From Ottowia sp. (GTDB taxonomy: Bacteria; Pseudomonadota; Gammaproteobacteria; Burkholderiales; Burkholderiaceae_C), in assembly GCA_023228705.1 (NCBI GenBank), contig JALOAS010000092.1, forward strand, positions 1 to 12,191: DNA of 12,191 bases, written 5' to 3'. The number at the start of each line of letters is the position of its first letter. Position 1 is the first letter of the stretch. This document shows positions 1-7,197 of the stretch, one piece after another. A program made the position numbers and the translations under genes. Below the pieces are notes generated by a model. It saw only the letters and a list, made by a program, of their open reading frames with translations, was not told the DNA's origin and ran no database searches.

Positions 1-20
1 AAACCCGCCCACTCCGCGTT

Positions 21-60
21 GCAAATGCTCGCCATGGCACGGGCCATGCCTGCGCTTTGC
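21..60. repeat. Imperfect inverted repeat upstream of aceK
   Basis: The arms pair as GCAAA (21-25) with TTTGC (56-60) and CATGGC (33-38) with GCCATG (43-48), around an ACGG loop. The middle of the stem is badly mismatched. It could form a hairpin in RNA, be the 3' end of an upstream transcription unit, or be one copy of a dispersed palindromic repeat. No T-run follows, so it is not a convincing intrinsic terminator. The rest of 1-131 shows no strong sigma-70 promoter that I can defend. Confidence 0.4.
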
Positions 61-131
61 GTCTTGATTGGACGGGCTTTGGCGATCCTCTCGGGCGCGA
101 TCAATTCATTCTCAAGCTCTGAGGCCCTGCC

Positions 132-2042
132 ATGAACGCGCCGCTGACACCGGAGCAATACGCGTTGGCGCGCCGCATCGCGCAGGCGATGATCGACGGC
201 TTCAACCGCCACTACCGCCTGTTTCGCACCGAGTCCGCCCGCGCCAAGCACCGCTTCGAGACCTGCGACTGGCGCGGCCAGCAGCGCGCGCAGCGCGAGC
301 GCATCGAGTTCTACGACCTGCGCGTGCTCGAGTGCGTGCAGCGCCTGGCGCGTGAATTCCGCGCCGGCAAGCAGCCCATGGCGCTGTGGCACCAGGCCAA
401 GCTGCTGTACATCGGCATGCTGGTCACGCACAAGCAGCCGGAGCTGGCAGAGACCTTTTTCAACTCGGTCACCACCAAGATCCTGCACCGCACCTACTTT
501 CGCAACGACTTCATCTTCGTGCGCCCGGCGATCAGCACGGAGTACATGGAAACCACCAACGTGCCGACGGGCCGGCGCGTGCTGCCCACGTTCCAGGGTT
601 TTTATCCCGAGCTTGAGCGGCTGGGCGACACGGTGCAGGAGATCATTGAATCCTTTGGCCTGCACTGCACCTACGAGGACCTGGCGCGCGACGCCGGTTA
701 TGTCGCCGACGCCATGCGGCGCGAGCTGGCTGGCCGGCCCATTCGCTCCAATTTCCAGATCCAGGTGCTGACCAGCCTCTTCTACCGCAACAAGGGCGCG
801 TACCTGGTGGGCAGGGTCATCAACGGCGGCCAGGAGATCCCGTTTGCGCTGCCGCTGCTGCACAGAAAGCCGGGCACCGTCTACGTCGACGCCGTGCTCT
901 TTGGCGAGGAAGACCTGCATATCCTCTTTTCCTTCTCGCGCGCCTACTTCATGGTTGACATGGAGATCCCCTCGGCCTACGTGCAGTTCCTGCGCACGCT
1001 CATGCCGCGCAAGCCGCGCTTTGAACTCTACAACACGCTGGGGCTGGCCAAGCAGGGCAAGAACATGTTCTACCGCGAGCTGCTCTGGCACCTGAACCAC
1101 TCGACCGACCAGTTCCGCATTGCGCCGGGAATCAAGGGCATGGTCATGCTGGTGTTCGACCTGCCCAGCTTCCCCTACGTGTTCAAGATCATCAAGGACC
1201 GGTTCCCGCCACAAAAGGACATCACGCCGGCGGAGGTGCAGCGCAAGTACCACCTGGTCAAGCACCACGACCGCGTCGGCCGCATGGCCGACACCATGGA
1301 GTTCTCGCTGCTCACCTTTGCCCGCGAGCGCTTCACCGATGCGCTCATCGCCGAGATCAGGAAGTTTGCGCCCAGCCAGCTGGAAATCAGCGGGCCGGAA
1401 AACGACGGCAGCAGCGAGGTCATGATCCGCCATGCCTACATCGAGCGCCGCATGCTGCCGCTGAACCTGCACCTGCAAGAGCTGCTTGGCGCCGACGGGG
1501 ACGAGGCTGCCGCCAGCGACCAGCTCGAGCATGCTGTGCGTGAATACGGCAACGCCATCAAGGATCTGGCCGCCGCCAACATTTTTCCCGGCGACATGCT
1601 GTGGAAGAACTTCGGCGTCACGCGTCACAATCGCGTGGTCTTTTACGACTACGACGAGATCGAGTACCTCACCGACTGCAACTTCCGCACCGTGCCCGAG
1701 CCCAGGACCGAGGAGCAGGAGATGAGCGACGAGGTCTGGTACCCGGTCGGTCGCAACGACGTCTTCCCGGAAACGTTCGAGCCGTTCCTGCTGGGCAACC
1801 CGCGCATTCGCGAGGCATTCATGAAGCACCACGCCGACCTGCTTGACGCGGCGGCCTGGCAACATGCGCAGGCACGCATCAACCGGGGCGAGCTCATAGA
1901 CTTTTATCCCTACGACCCGCGCCGCCGCTTTGGCCGGGACGCGGCGCAGGATGCCGGACCGGACACGCCGCACGACCCCGACGACCTGCCGCTGGCCGAA
2001 GCCGCCGGCATCCCGGTCAGCCTGATCACCGGCCCCGACTGA
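132..2042 (+). CDS. aceK: Isocitrate dehydrogenase kinase/phosphatase (AceK)
   Basis: This cytoplasmic bifunctional enzyme phosphorylates and dephosphorylates isocitrate dehydrogenase, setting the split of isocitrate between the TCA cycle and the glyoxylate bypass. The protein is 636 aa, against about 578 in E. coli. The AceK signature is clear: the glycine-containing ATP-binding stretch APGIKGMVMLVF (about residues 330-341), then VFKIIKDRF with Lys352 (matching E. coli Lys336), and HDRVGRMADT with Asp387 (Asp371). GDMLWKNFG has Asp488 and FYDYDE has Asp506 (Asp457 and Asp475). Numbering equivalences come from memory of the E. coli enzyme and agree in spacing. The start ATG has GAGG seven bases upstream (121-124). 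The last 25 or so residues are an acidic, proline-rich tail beyond the usual end. No aceA, aceB or icd is in the window, so it is encoded apart from an aceBAK operon here. Confidence 0.97.
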   Translation: MNAPLTPEQYALARRIAQAMIDGFNRHYRLFRTESARAKHRFETCDWRGQQRAQRERIEFYDLRVLECVQRLAREFRAGKQPMALWHQAKLLYIGMLVTHKQPELAETFFNSVTTKILHRTYFRNDFIFVRPAISTEYMETTNVPTGRRVLPTFQGFYPELERLGDTVQEIIESFGLHCTYEDLARDAGYVADAMRRELAGRPIRSNFQIQVLTSLFYRNKGAYLVGRVINGGQEIPFALPLLHRKPGTVYVDAVLFGEEDLHILFSFSRAYFMVDMEIPSAYVQFLRTLMPRKPRFELYNTLGLAKQGKNMFYRELLWHLNHSTDQFRIAPGIKGMVMLVFDLPSFPYVFKIIKDRFPPQKDITPAEVQRKYHLVKHHDRVGRMADTMEFSLLTFARERFTDALIAEIRKFAPSQLEISGPENDGSSEVMIRHAYIERRMLPLNLHLQELLGADGDEAAASDQLEHAVREYGNAIKDLAAANIFPGDMLWKNFGVTRHNRVVFYDYDEIEYLTDCNFRTVPEPRTEEQEMSDEVWYPVGRNDVFPETFEPFLLGNPRIREAFMKHHADLLDAAAWQHAQARINRGELIDFYPYDPRRRFGRDAAQDAGPDTPHDPDDLPLAEAAGIPVSLITGPD

Positions 2043-2147
2043 CGTTGCGGGGCGCGCCGGTCATCGCGCATCGCGGCCAGGTGCTGCGCCTGCCAGCGCA
2101 CCGCCAACCCAGGCCCGACGCAATCGTTATCCTGTAAGCTGGGCACC

Positions 2148-2816
2148 ATGTCTACCGCTCTCGTCATCGGCGCCTCTCGCGGCATAGGCCTTGAATTTGC
2201 ACGCCAGTACCGTGCGGACGGCTGGCGCGTGCTGGCCACCGTGCGCAATGAAGATGCGGCCCGGCGCGTTGAGGCGCTGGGTGCACAACCCATCACGCTT
2301 GACGTGACCGACCCGGCAGGCACCGCGCGGCTTGCCGCTGCCATGGCCGACACGCCGCTGGACGTGGCGCTGTACGTCGCAGGCGTCATGAACCGCGCCG
2401 GCGCCACGAAGCCGCCCTCGCAGGCCGACTTTGACGCCATCATGCACGCCAACGTGCTGGGCGCCATGCGGCTCATTCCGCATGTTGCGCCGCGCGTTGC
2501 GCAGGCGCGGGGCACGCTGGCCGTCCTGTCTTCGGGCATGTCGCTCATCGGCAGCGTGTCCGGCAGCGACTGCTGGCTCTACCGCGTCAGCAAGGCTGCG
2601 CTCAACATGGTCATGGCGTCGGCGCGGCACGACTGGCCGCAGGCCATCTTTGTCGCGCTGGACCCCGGCTGGGTCCGCACCGACATGGGCGGCCCCAGCG
2701 CCGCGATCTCGCCCGAACAAAGCGTGTCGGACATGCGCAGCACGCTGGCGCGGCTGGTGCCGGCCGACAGCGGCAGCTTCCTGCACCGGGACGGCCGCCG
2801 CGAGGCACGCTGGTAA
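2148..2816 (+). CDS. Short-chain dehydrogenase/reductase (SDR family)
   Basis: This is a 222-aa classical-type SDR, an NAD(P)(H)-dependent oxidoreductase of the Rossmann fold acting in the cytoplasm. The sequence shows the cofactor-binding motif GASRGIG (residues 8-14), an acidic LDV after beta-3 (51-53), a degenerate YVAG where NNAG usually lies, Asn102, the catalytic Ser129 (LSSG) and the YxxxK pair Tyr145/Lys149. The post-catalytic PGWVRTDM (173-180) is also typical. Its short length and the PGWVRTDMGG segment resemble the C-factor/CsgA-like group of small SDRs. The substrate cannot be told. The start ATG lacks a strong Shine-Dalgarno sequence. It sits 105 nt after aceK and 274 nt before the next operon, so it is either the second gene of an aceK unit or monocistronic. 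The upstream TATCCT (2128-2133) could be a -10 element but has no good -35. Confidence 0.92.
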   Translation: MSTALVIGASRGIGLEFARQYRADGWRVLATVRNEDAARRVEALGAQPITLDVTDPAGTARLAAAMADTPLDVALYVAGVMNRAGATKPPSQADFDAIMHANVLGAMRLIPHVAPRVAQARGTLAVLSSGMSLIGSVSGSDCWLYRVSKAALNMVMASARHDWPQAIFVALDPGWVRTDMGGPSAAISPEQSVSDMRSTLARLVPADSGSFLHRDGRREARW

Positions 2817-2896
2817 ACATCAGTGATAAGGCGATGGGGGGCTGAGGGGAGGGTGGACACCCAAGGGCGCCGGGGCTGCAGGACCAAGGAATAACC

Positions 2897-3094
2897 ATGC
2901 TGCTCAGCCGGGTCAGGGAACGCATCCGCGCGGCCCCGCGCGCGCCGGTGTGTGCTGGACCGTTGCCTCGCAACGCAGTGGTGCCAGCTGCCCGGTTACC
3001 AGACAGCGGCACGGCAAGGGTGCATGGGTGCCGGCAAGGCCAGGACCGGTTACCCCGAACCGCGCGGTGCGGACCGGACCCAGGGGTCGCATGA
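2897..3094 (+). CDS. Possible 65-aa small ORF overlapping the operon's first start
   Basis: A 65-codon frame starts at an ATG preceded by AAGGA (2886-2890) with a six-base spacer, a good ribosome binding site. Its stop TGA (3092-3094) overlaps the ATG of the sensor-MFS gene (3091) as ATGA, the same coupling seen elsewhere in this operon. The peptide is rich in Arg, Pro and Ala, starts MLLSRVRERI and matches no family I know. In DNA this rich in GC, open frames of this size arise by chance. It could be a leader ORF that couples translation into the operon, a small protein, or nothing. The region 2817-3090 is otherwise without an assignable gene. Confidence 0.3.
   Translation: MLLSRVRERIRAAPRAPVCAGPLPRNAVVPAARLPDSGTARVHGCRQGQDRLPRTARCGPDPGVA
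3082..3086 (+). promoter_or_regulatory. Ribosome binding site supporting the 3091 start
   Basis: AGGGG lies four bases before the ATG at 3091. It favours this start over the in-frame ATG at 2950, whose extra 47 residues are Arg/Pro-rich, have no domain character and would place a non-hydrophobic tail before the first membrane segment. Confidence 0.5.
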
Positions 3095-5457
3095 ATACGG
3101 CCGCGTGGATCGCGCGCAGGTGGTGGCGTTTTGCCATCCTGCTGGCCGCCATCAGCAGCGCCACGCTGGTGACGGGCGCCTACCTGGCCCAGGCCAAGCT
3201 CGTCCAGGTGCAGCAGGAGGCCTTTGCCGGGCGCTTCGTGCTGGCTGCCGAGCGTGCGGCGCAGGCTGCAGAAAATGCACTGGCGCTGGGGGTGCCACTG
3301 GCACCCGACACGCCGCTGGCAGACCTGCTGCAGCGTGAAGCCCTGGCGCTGGCACCGGCACTGCGCAGCTTTCGCATCGAGTCGGCGGCAGCTGTGGTGC
3401 TGCTGCAAGCCACTGCTGGCGCGGCAGCCGAAGACAGCCAGGCGCTGGCGACGGTGCAGGAGGCGGTGCACAACGACCTGGGCCAGCTTGTCGGCTGGGC
3501 GCGCCTGGATTACGACGCCCGTGCGCTGGTCGATGCGCGCGCGCAATTGCAGCGCAGCGTGCGCCGGGCGCTGTGGCCGGCACTGCTGGGCTTGCTCGCG
3601 GCGCTGGGCCTGTACTGCGCCCTGCTGTTGCGCCAGCTGGGTCGCAGCCGGCCGCTGCCGCGCTGGCTCGGCGGCGAGCGCAACATGCTGGCCGGCGGTG
3701 CGGCACTGGCGCTGGGGTTGTCCTTGCTGTGGGTGGGTTGGCAGGTCAATGTCGCCGGGCAGGCCAGCATCGTGCCGGCGCAGCGCGTCAAGGCGGAGGC
3801 GGTGGCGCGCTCCAGCGCCGCCCTGGTGGCGCGTGCGCTGAGCCTGGGCGTGCCGGCCGACGCGCTGACCGGCGTGCCCGAGCACGCGCGGGCGCTGCGC
3901 GCGCGCAGCCCGGAAATTGCCGCCATGGCCGTGCTGGACGCAGATGGCAAGCGCCTGGGCGGCATCGCCCTGCCAGCTGGCTTGCCGCAGGTGACGGTGC
4001 CCGTACCGCAGCAGGCCGGCACCGCGCCGGTCCTGAGCGTCGCGCTGGCGCTGGACCCCCGCGTGCTCACGCGCAAGCTGCAGGGTACGCTGCTCGACGT
4101 CGCCTTCCTGGGTGCGATCTGCCTGCTGCTGGCCATGGAGTGGGTCGCACTCGGCTTGGGCGCGCGCGGTGCGCGTGCGCTGCGCGTGGCCGAGGCCTGG
4201 CAGCGCCGGCGTACCGGCGGGCCGCGCCTGGGCTGGCGCGCATCGGGTGCGGTTGCGGTGCGCCCGGCGCTGTTCCTGTTCATGCTGTCGGAGGAGCTGA
4301 CGCGGCCCTTCCTGCCGACCTGGGCGCGTGAGCTCGCGCCAACCGGCGCAGCTTTCACGCCGGAGCTGCTGGCCAGCGTCCCGCTCGTGGTGTTCCTGGC
4401 GCTGGTGGCGCTGCTGCAATGGCCCATGGCATCCTGGTCGCAGGCTTTTGGCCGGCGCCGTGGCCTCGTGCTGGGCGCGCTGCTGGGTGCCCTGAGCCTG
4501 GCGGTGGCCGCCGCCGTGCCCGATTACCCGACGCTGGTGGCAGCGCGCGTGCTCGGTGCGGTGGGCTTTGCCATGGTGTTCGTGTCGGCGCAGGGCACAG
4601 TCATCGATGGCTCCAGTGCGCAGGATCGTGCGCGCAGTCTCGGGCAATTCGTGCGCGCCATCCTGGTGGCGGCGCTGTGTGGCCCCCCGCTGGGTGGGCT
4701 TGTGGCCGACCATTTTGGCGTGCCCGTGGCGTTTGCACTGGCGGCGGTGGTAGCGGTCCTGGCCGGATTGGCGGCGCTCTGGCACATGCCAGCCACGCCA
4801 AAAGCACCCGAGCTCGCGGCACCAGCGCGACCGGGCAGGAGCACCGGGACACGCGGCGTGCTGCGGCAGTCCGGTCTGTGGCCGCTGCTGCTGGGCTGCG
4901 CCATGCCGGCCAAGCTGCTGCTCGCGGCTTTCTGCTTTTATCTGCTGCCCATGCACCTGCAGGACAGCGGCCACGGCAGTGCCACCATCGGCCGCCTGCA
5001 GACGATATACCCGCTGGCCATGGTCTTGCTGGTGCCGCTGGCTGCCCACCTGGCCGACCGTTGGCGACGGCGCCATGCCTTCGTCGTGCTGGGCGGGCTG
5101 CTCGCCGGCGGCAGCGCCTGGCTCGCCTGGCCGGTGGCGCAGGCACCGCTCCTGCTGGCCGGGGTGCTGCTGTTGTTTGGCATCGGGCAGGCGCTCTCGA
5201 TCACGCCGCAGTCGGCGCTGGTCGCCGACCAGGCGCGCCGCCATCCGGGCGCGGGCGAGGCGGCGGTGCTGGGCCTGTTTCGCATGACCGAGCGCAGTGG
5301 CAGCGCACTGGGGCCGGCGCTGGGCGCCTGGCTGCTGCCATGGCTTGGTTTTGGTCCCGCGTTGGCGCTGATCGGCACCAGTGTGGTGTTGGGCAGTGCC
5401 GCCTACGGCCTCGTGGCACATTTGCGTCGTGCCGGGTGCTTGCGACAGCCCGCGTGA
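3091..5457 (+). CDS. MFS transporter fused to two N-terminal periplasmic sensor-like modules
   Basis: This inner-membrane protein is 788 aa, about twice a usual 400-aa MFS carrier. Residues 1-355 form two tandem units, each a membrane helix, about 110-120 extracytoplasmic residues and a second helix (helices near 13-33, 160-181, 200-218 and 333-354). The two extracytoplasmic parts share a motif: ALALGVPLAPDTPL (63-76) and ARALSLGVPADALTG (247-261), the second followed by a PAS/Cache-like strand, AMAVLDADG (278-286). From about 390 to the end comes a typical MFS domain of about 12 hydrophobic helices, with the loop 2-3 motif degenerate (WSQAFGRRRG, near 449-458) and its second-half counterpart clearer (LADRWRRRH). 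The entry helix carries SEELTRPFLPTWA (400-412). By analogy the N-terminus senses a periplasmic ligand and the MFS part moves, or has been recruited to sense, a small molecule; substrate and direction are unknown. It is the first gene of the coupled cluster, 19 nt before the solute-binding protein gene. Confidence 0.85.
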   Translation: MNTAAWIARRWWRFAILLAAISSATLVTGAYLAQAKLVQVQQEAFAGRFVLAAERAAQAAENALALGVPLAPDTPLADLLQREALALAPALRSFRIESAAAVVLLQATAGAAAEDSQALATVQEAVHNDLGQLVGWARLDYDARALVDARAQLQRSVRRALWPALLGLLAALGLYCALLLRQLGRSRPLPRWLGGERNMLAGGAALALGLSLLWVGWQVNVAGQASIVPAQRVKAEAVARSSAALVARALSLGVPADALTGVPEHARALRARSPEIAAMAVLDADGKRLGGIALPAGLPQVTVPVPQQAGTAPVLSVALALDPRVLTRKLQGTLLDVAFLGAICLLLAMEWVALGLGARGARALRVAEAWQRRRTGGPRLGWRASGAVAVRPALFLFMLSEELTRPFLPTWARELAPTGAAFTPELLASVPLVVFLALVALLQWPMASWSQAFGRRRGLVLGALLGALSLAVAAAVPDYPTLVAARVLGAVGFAMVFVSAQGTVIDGSSAQDRARSLGQFVRAILVAALCGPPLGGLVADHFGVPVAFALAAVVAVLAGLAALWHMPATPKAPELAAPARPGRSTGTRGVLRQSGLWPLLLGCAMPAKLLLAAFCFYLLPMHLQDSGHGSATIGRLQTIYPLAMVLLVPLAAHLADRWRRRHAFVVLGGLLAGGSAWLAWPVAQAPLLLAGVLLLFGIGQALSITPQSALVADQARRHPGAGEAAVLGLFRMTERSGSALGPALGAWLLPWLGFGPALALIGTSVVLGSAAYGLVAHLRRAGCLRQPA

Positions 5458-5476
5458 TTGTGCGACACTATGTAAC

Positions 5477-6535
5477 GTGTCTGGATGCACTCGCCGTCGA
5501 TTCCTGAGTCACGCCAGCCTGCCATGCTGGGCGTGGCTGGCGCTGCGTCCGGGATTTGCCGCGCCCGCCAGCGCCCGGCGCGACGGGCAGTCATTCCACG
5601 TCTTCATGATCACCTTTCGCGGCGAGACCGACGTGGACCTCGGATTTCGTGCCTATCTCGCTGCTGCCGGGCTGCAGGTGCGCTACACCGTGCGCGACCT
5701 GCAGCGCGACGTCGCGCACATGCCGGGCATCATCGACGAGATCCGTGCGCAGCGCCCGGACCTGATCTACGTCTGGGGCACACCGGCGACGCTGGCGCTG
5801 GTGGGCCGCTGGGACGACCCTGACCCCGATGGCCGCTTCGTGCGCGACATTCCCGTGGTGTTTGCGCTGGTCGCCGCGCCCCTGCAGTCGCGCATCGTGC
5901 AAGACCTGGACGCGCCCGGGCGCAACGTCACCGGTGCCGTGCACGTGGTGCCGCCGCCGGTGCAGCTGCGCGTCATGCAGGGCTATCGCCCCTGGAAGAA
6001 GCTGGGCGTGTTGTACAACGGGGCCGAGACCAATTCGCTGGTCATCGTCGAGCAGGTGCGCGAATTTTGCATGGCGCATGACGCCCAGCTGCTCACGCGT
6101 CGCTTCCACACCGACGCGCAGGGCCAGCCGGTGGCCGACGGTGTCGAGGAGCTGATCGCCGAGCTCGCGGCCGAGGGTGCCGAGTGGCTGTACCTGCTGC
6201 CCGATACCTTCCTGGGTTCGGTCTACGATCGGGTCACGCCGGCCGCGCTGCAGCACCAATTGCCGTCCTTTGGTGCGACCGAGCTTGCGGTGCGCTCCGG
6301 CGGCGCCCTGGTGGGCCTGATCAGCCGCTATGAGTCGGTGGGCAAGCTTGCCGGCTCCAAGGCGCACGCCATTCTGGCTGAGGGCCAGGCACCCGGCAGC
6401 TTGCCGGTGCAGACGCTCAAGCGCTTTTCGCTGCTGGTCAACATGCAGGTGGCGCACCAGCTGCGCATGTACCCGCCCATAGACATGCTCAATTACGCTG
6501 AAGTCATCGGCCTCGGCGGCGTGTCCGCATCATGA
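5477..6535 (+). CDS. ABC-type solute-binding protein (ABC_sub_bind family), Tat signal
   Basis: This is a predicted 352-aa periplasmic ligand-binding protein of the ABC_sub_bind family (PF04392, the TrpX-like group), whose known members bind aromatic amino acids or other small solutes. Family signs include the opening strand HVFMITFRGETD, RPDLIYVWGTPAT, IPVVFALVAAP, GRNVTGAVH, WKKLGVLYNGAETNS and the C-terminal LLVNMQVAHQL. I chose the GTG at 5477 because it gives TRRRFL (residues 5-10), a twin-arginine motif, then a hydrophobic stretch and an AxA-type cleavage site (PASA) near residue 33. There is no strong Shine-Dalgarno sequence, and translation may be coupled to the gene ending 19 nt upstream. 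Longer in-frame starts overlap that gene and bury the signal. No ABC permease or ATPase gene lies in the window, so it may serve as a ligand-presenting subunit for the membrane sensors. That role is inferred. Confidence 0.88.
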   Translation: MSGCTRRRFLSHASLPCWAWLALRPGFAAPASARRDGQSFHVFMITFRGETDVDLGFRAYLAAAGLQVRYTVRDLQRDVAHMPGIIDEIRAQRPDLIYVWGTPATLALVGRWDDPDPDGRFVRDIPVVFALVAAPLQSRIVQDLDAPGRNVTGAVHVVPPPVQLRVMQGYRPWKKLGVLYNGAETNSLVIVEQVREFCMAHDAQLLTRRFHTDAQGQPVADGVEELIAELAAEGAEWLYLLPDTFLGSVYDRVTPAALQHQLPSFGATELAVRSGGALVGLISRYESVGKLAGSKAHAILAEGQAPGSLPVQTLKRFSLLVNMQVAHQLRMYPPIDMLNYAEVIGLGGVSAS

Positions 6536-7197
6536 AGGACCCGCCTGCCCCCGTGGCGGCGCTACGCTGGCGCTGCTTGCAGCCGACCGACCTCGACGGC
6601 ATGGAAGCCTTGCACCGGGCCAGCTTGGCCGGGTTCCGACCCGAAGCCGTGAAACCGGAAACGCGTGATTTCCTGGCCAGCCTGCTGCAGGGCCGCGGCC
6701 GCGTGCTGGGCGCCTGGCGCGGGGACGAGCTGGTGGCCTACGGCGTGCTGCAGCACGTGCTGAGCGCCGAGGACCGGATCCAGGCATTGCTGGGCCTGGC
6801 CCCCGGTGCGCCGCTGCTGAAACTCGCCGGAGCAGCCGTGGCGCCGGCCCTGCGCGGCCAGCAACTGCAGCGCGAGCTCATCGCGCGGCGCCTGGCCTGG
6901 GCCGACGGGCGGGCGGTGTTTGCCACTGCAGCACCGTGCAACCCGGCCAGCTGGCACAACCTGCTGGCGTGTGGATTCAGCGTGCGTGCGCTGCAGGAGC
7001 GCTATGGCGGTTATGCGCGCTACCTCCTGGCGCGGGTTCCCGGCGAGCATTTTGCCGGCGACCCGGCGCGTGGCTGCGAGCTGGGGCCGGATGCGCTGGA
7101 GCGGCAAAGAGAATTGCTCGCGCAGGGCTGGCGCGGCGTTGGCGCTGGCGGTTCTGGACAGCTCCTTTGCCTGCAGCCACCGGTGGCGTCCGCATGA
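6532..7197 (+). CDS. GNAT-family N-acetyltransferase
   Basis: This 221-aa cytoplasmic protein has the GNAT fold, whose members transfer an acetyl group from acetyl-CoA to an amine. Motif A is visible as AAVAPALRGQQLQRELI (residues 101-117), where RGQQL (108-112) replaces the common RGxGxG acetyl-CoA loop but keeps the Arg-Gly. It is followed by NPASWHNLLACGF (137-149), the usual motif-B segment in which an Asn and an aromatic-Gly-Phe turn contact coenzyme A. The N-terminal RCLQPTDLDGMEALH (14-28) is the ordinary strand 1/helix 1 pattern. The substrate is unknown. The ATG overlaps the stop of the binding-protein gene (ATGA) and its own stop overlaps the racemase start, so expression is probably tied to both. 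An amino acid or amine related to the neighbouring racemase product is a plausible substrate, by context only. Confidence 0.85.
   Translation: MKDPPAPVAALRWRCLQPTDLDGMEALHRASLAGFRPEAVKPETRDFLASLLQGRGRVLGAWRGDELVAYGVLQHVLSAEDRIQALLGLAPGAPLLKLAGAAVAPALRGQQLQRELIARRLAWADGRAVFATAAPCNPASWHNLLACGFSVRALQERYGGYARYLLARVPGEHFAGDPARGCELGPDALERQRELLAQGWRGVGAGGSGQLLCLQPPVASA

Noticed and set aside
2851..2862. GGGTG-GA-CACCC as a terminator after the SDR gene
   Set aside because: The stem has only five pairs with a two-base centre and no T-run, so it is not a credible intrinsic terminator.
2950..3090. Earlier in-frame start (ATG 2950) for the sensor-MFS gene
   Set aside because: The 47 added residues are Arg/Pro-rich without domain character, and AGGGG lies just before the ATG at 3091, which leads directly into the first membrane helix.
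5381..5476. Earlier start (ATG 5381) for the solute-binding protein
   Set aside because: It would overlap the MFS gene by 77 nt and put a cysteine-rich stretch before the twin-arginine signal. The GTG at 5477 places the signal at the N-terminus.
2611..5490. 959-codon open frame on the - strand
   Set aside because: It lies antisense to the SDR end and the whole sensor-MFS gene. Its product is His/Gln/Arg-rich with no domain character, a common shadow in GC-rich DNA.
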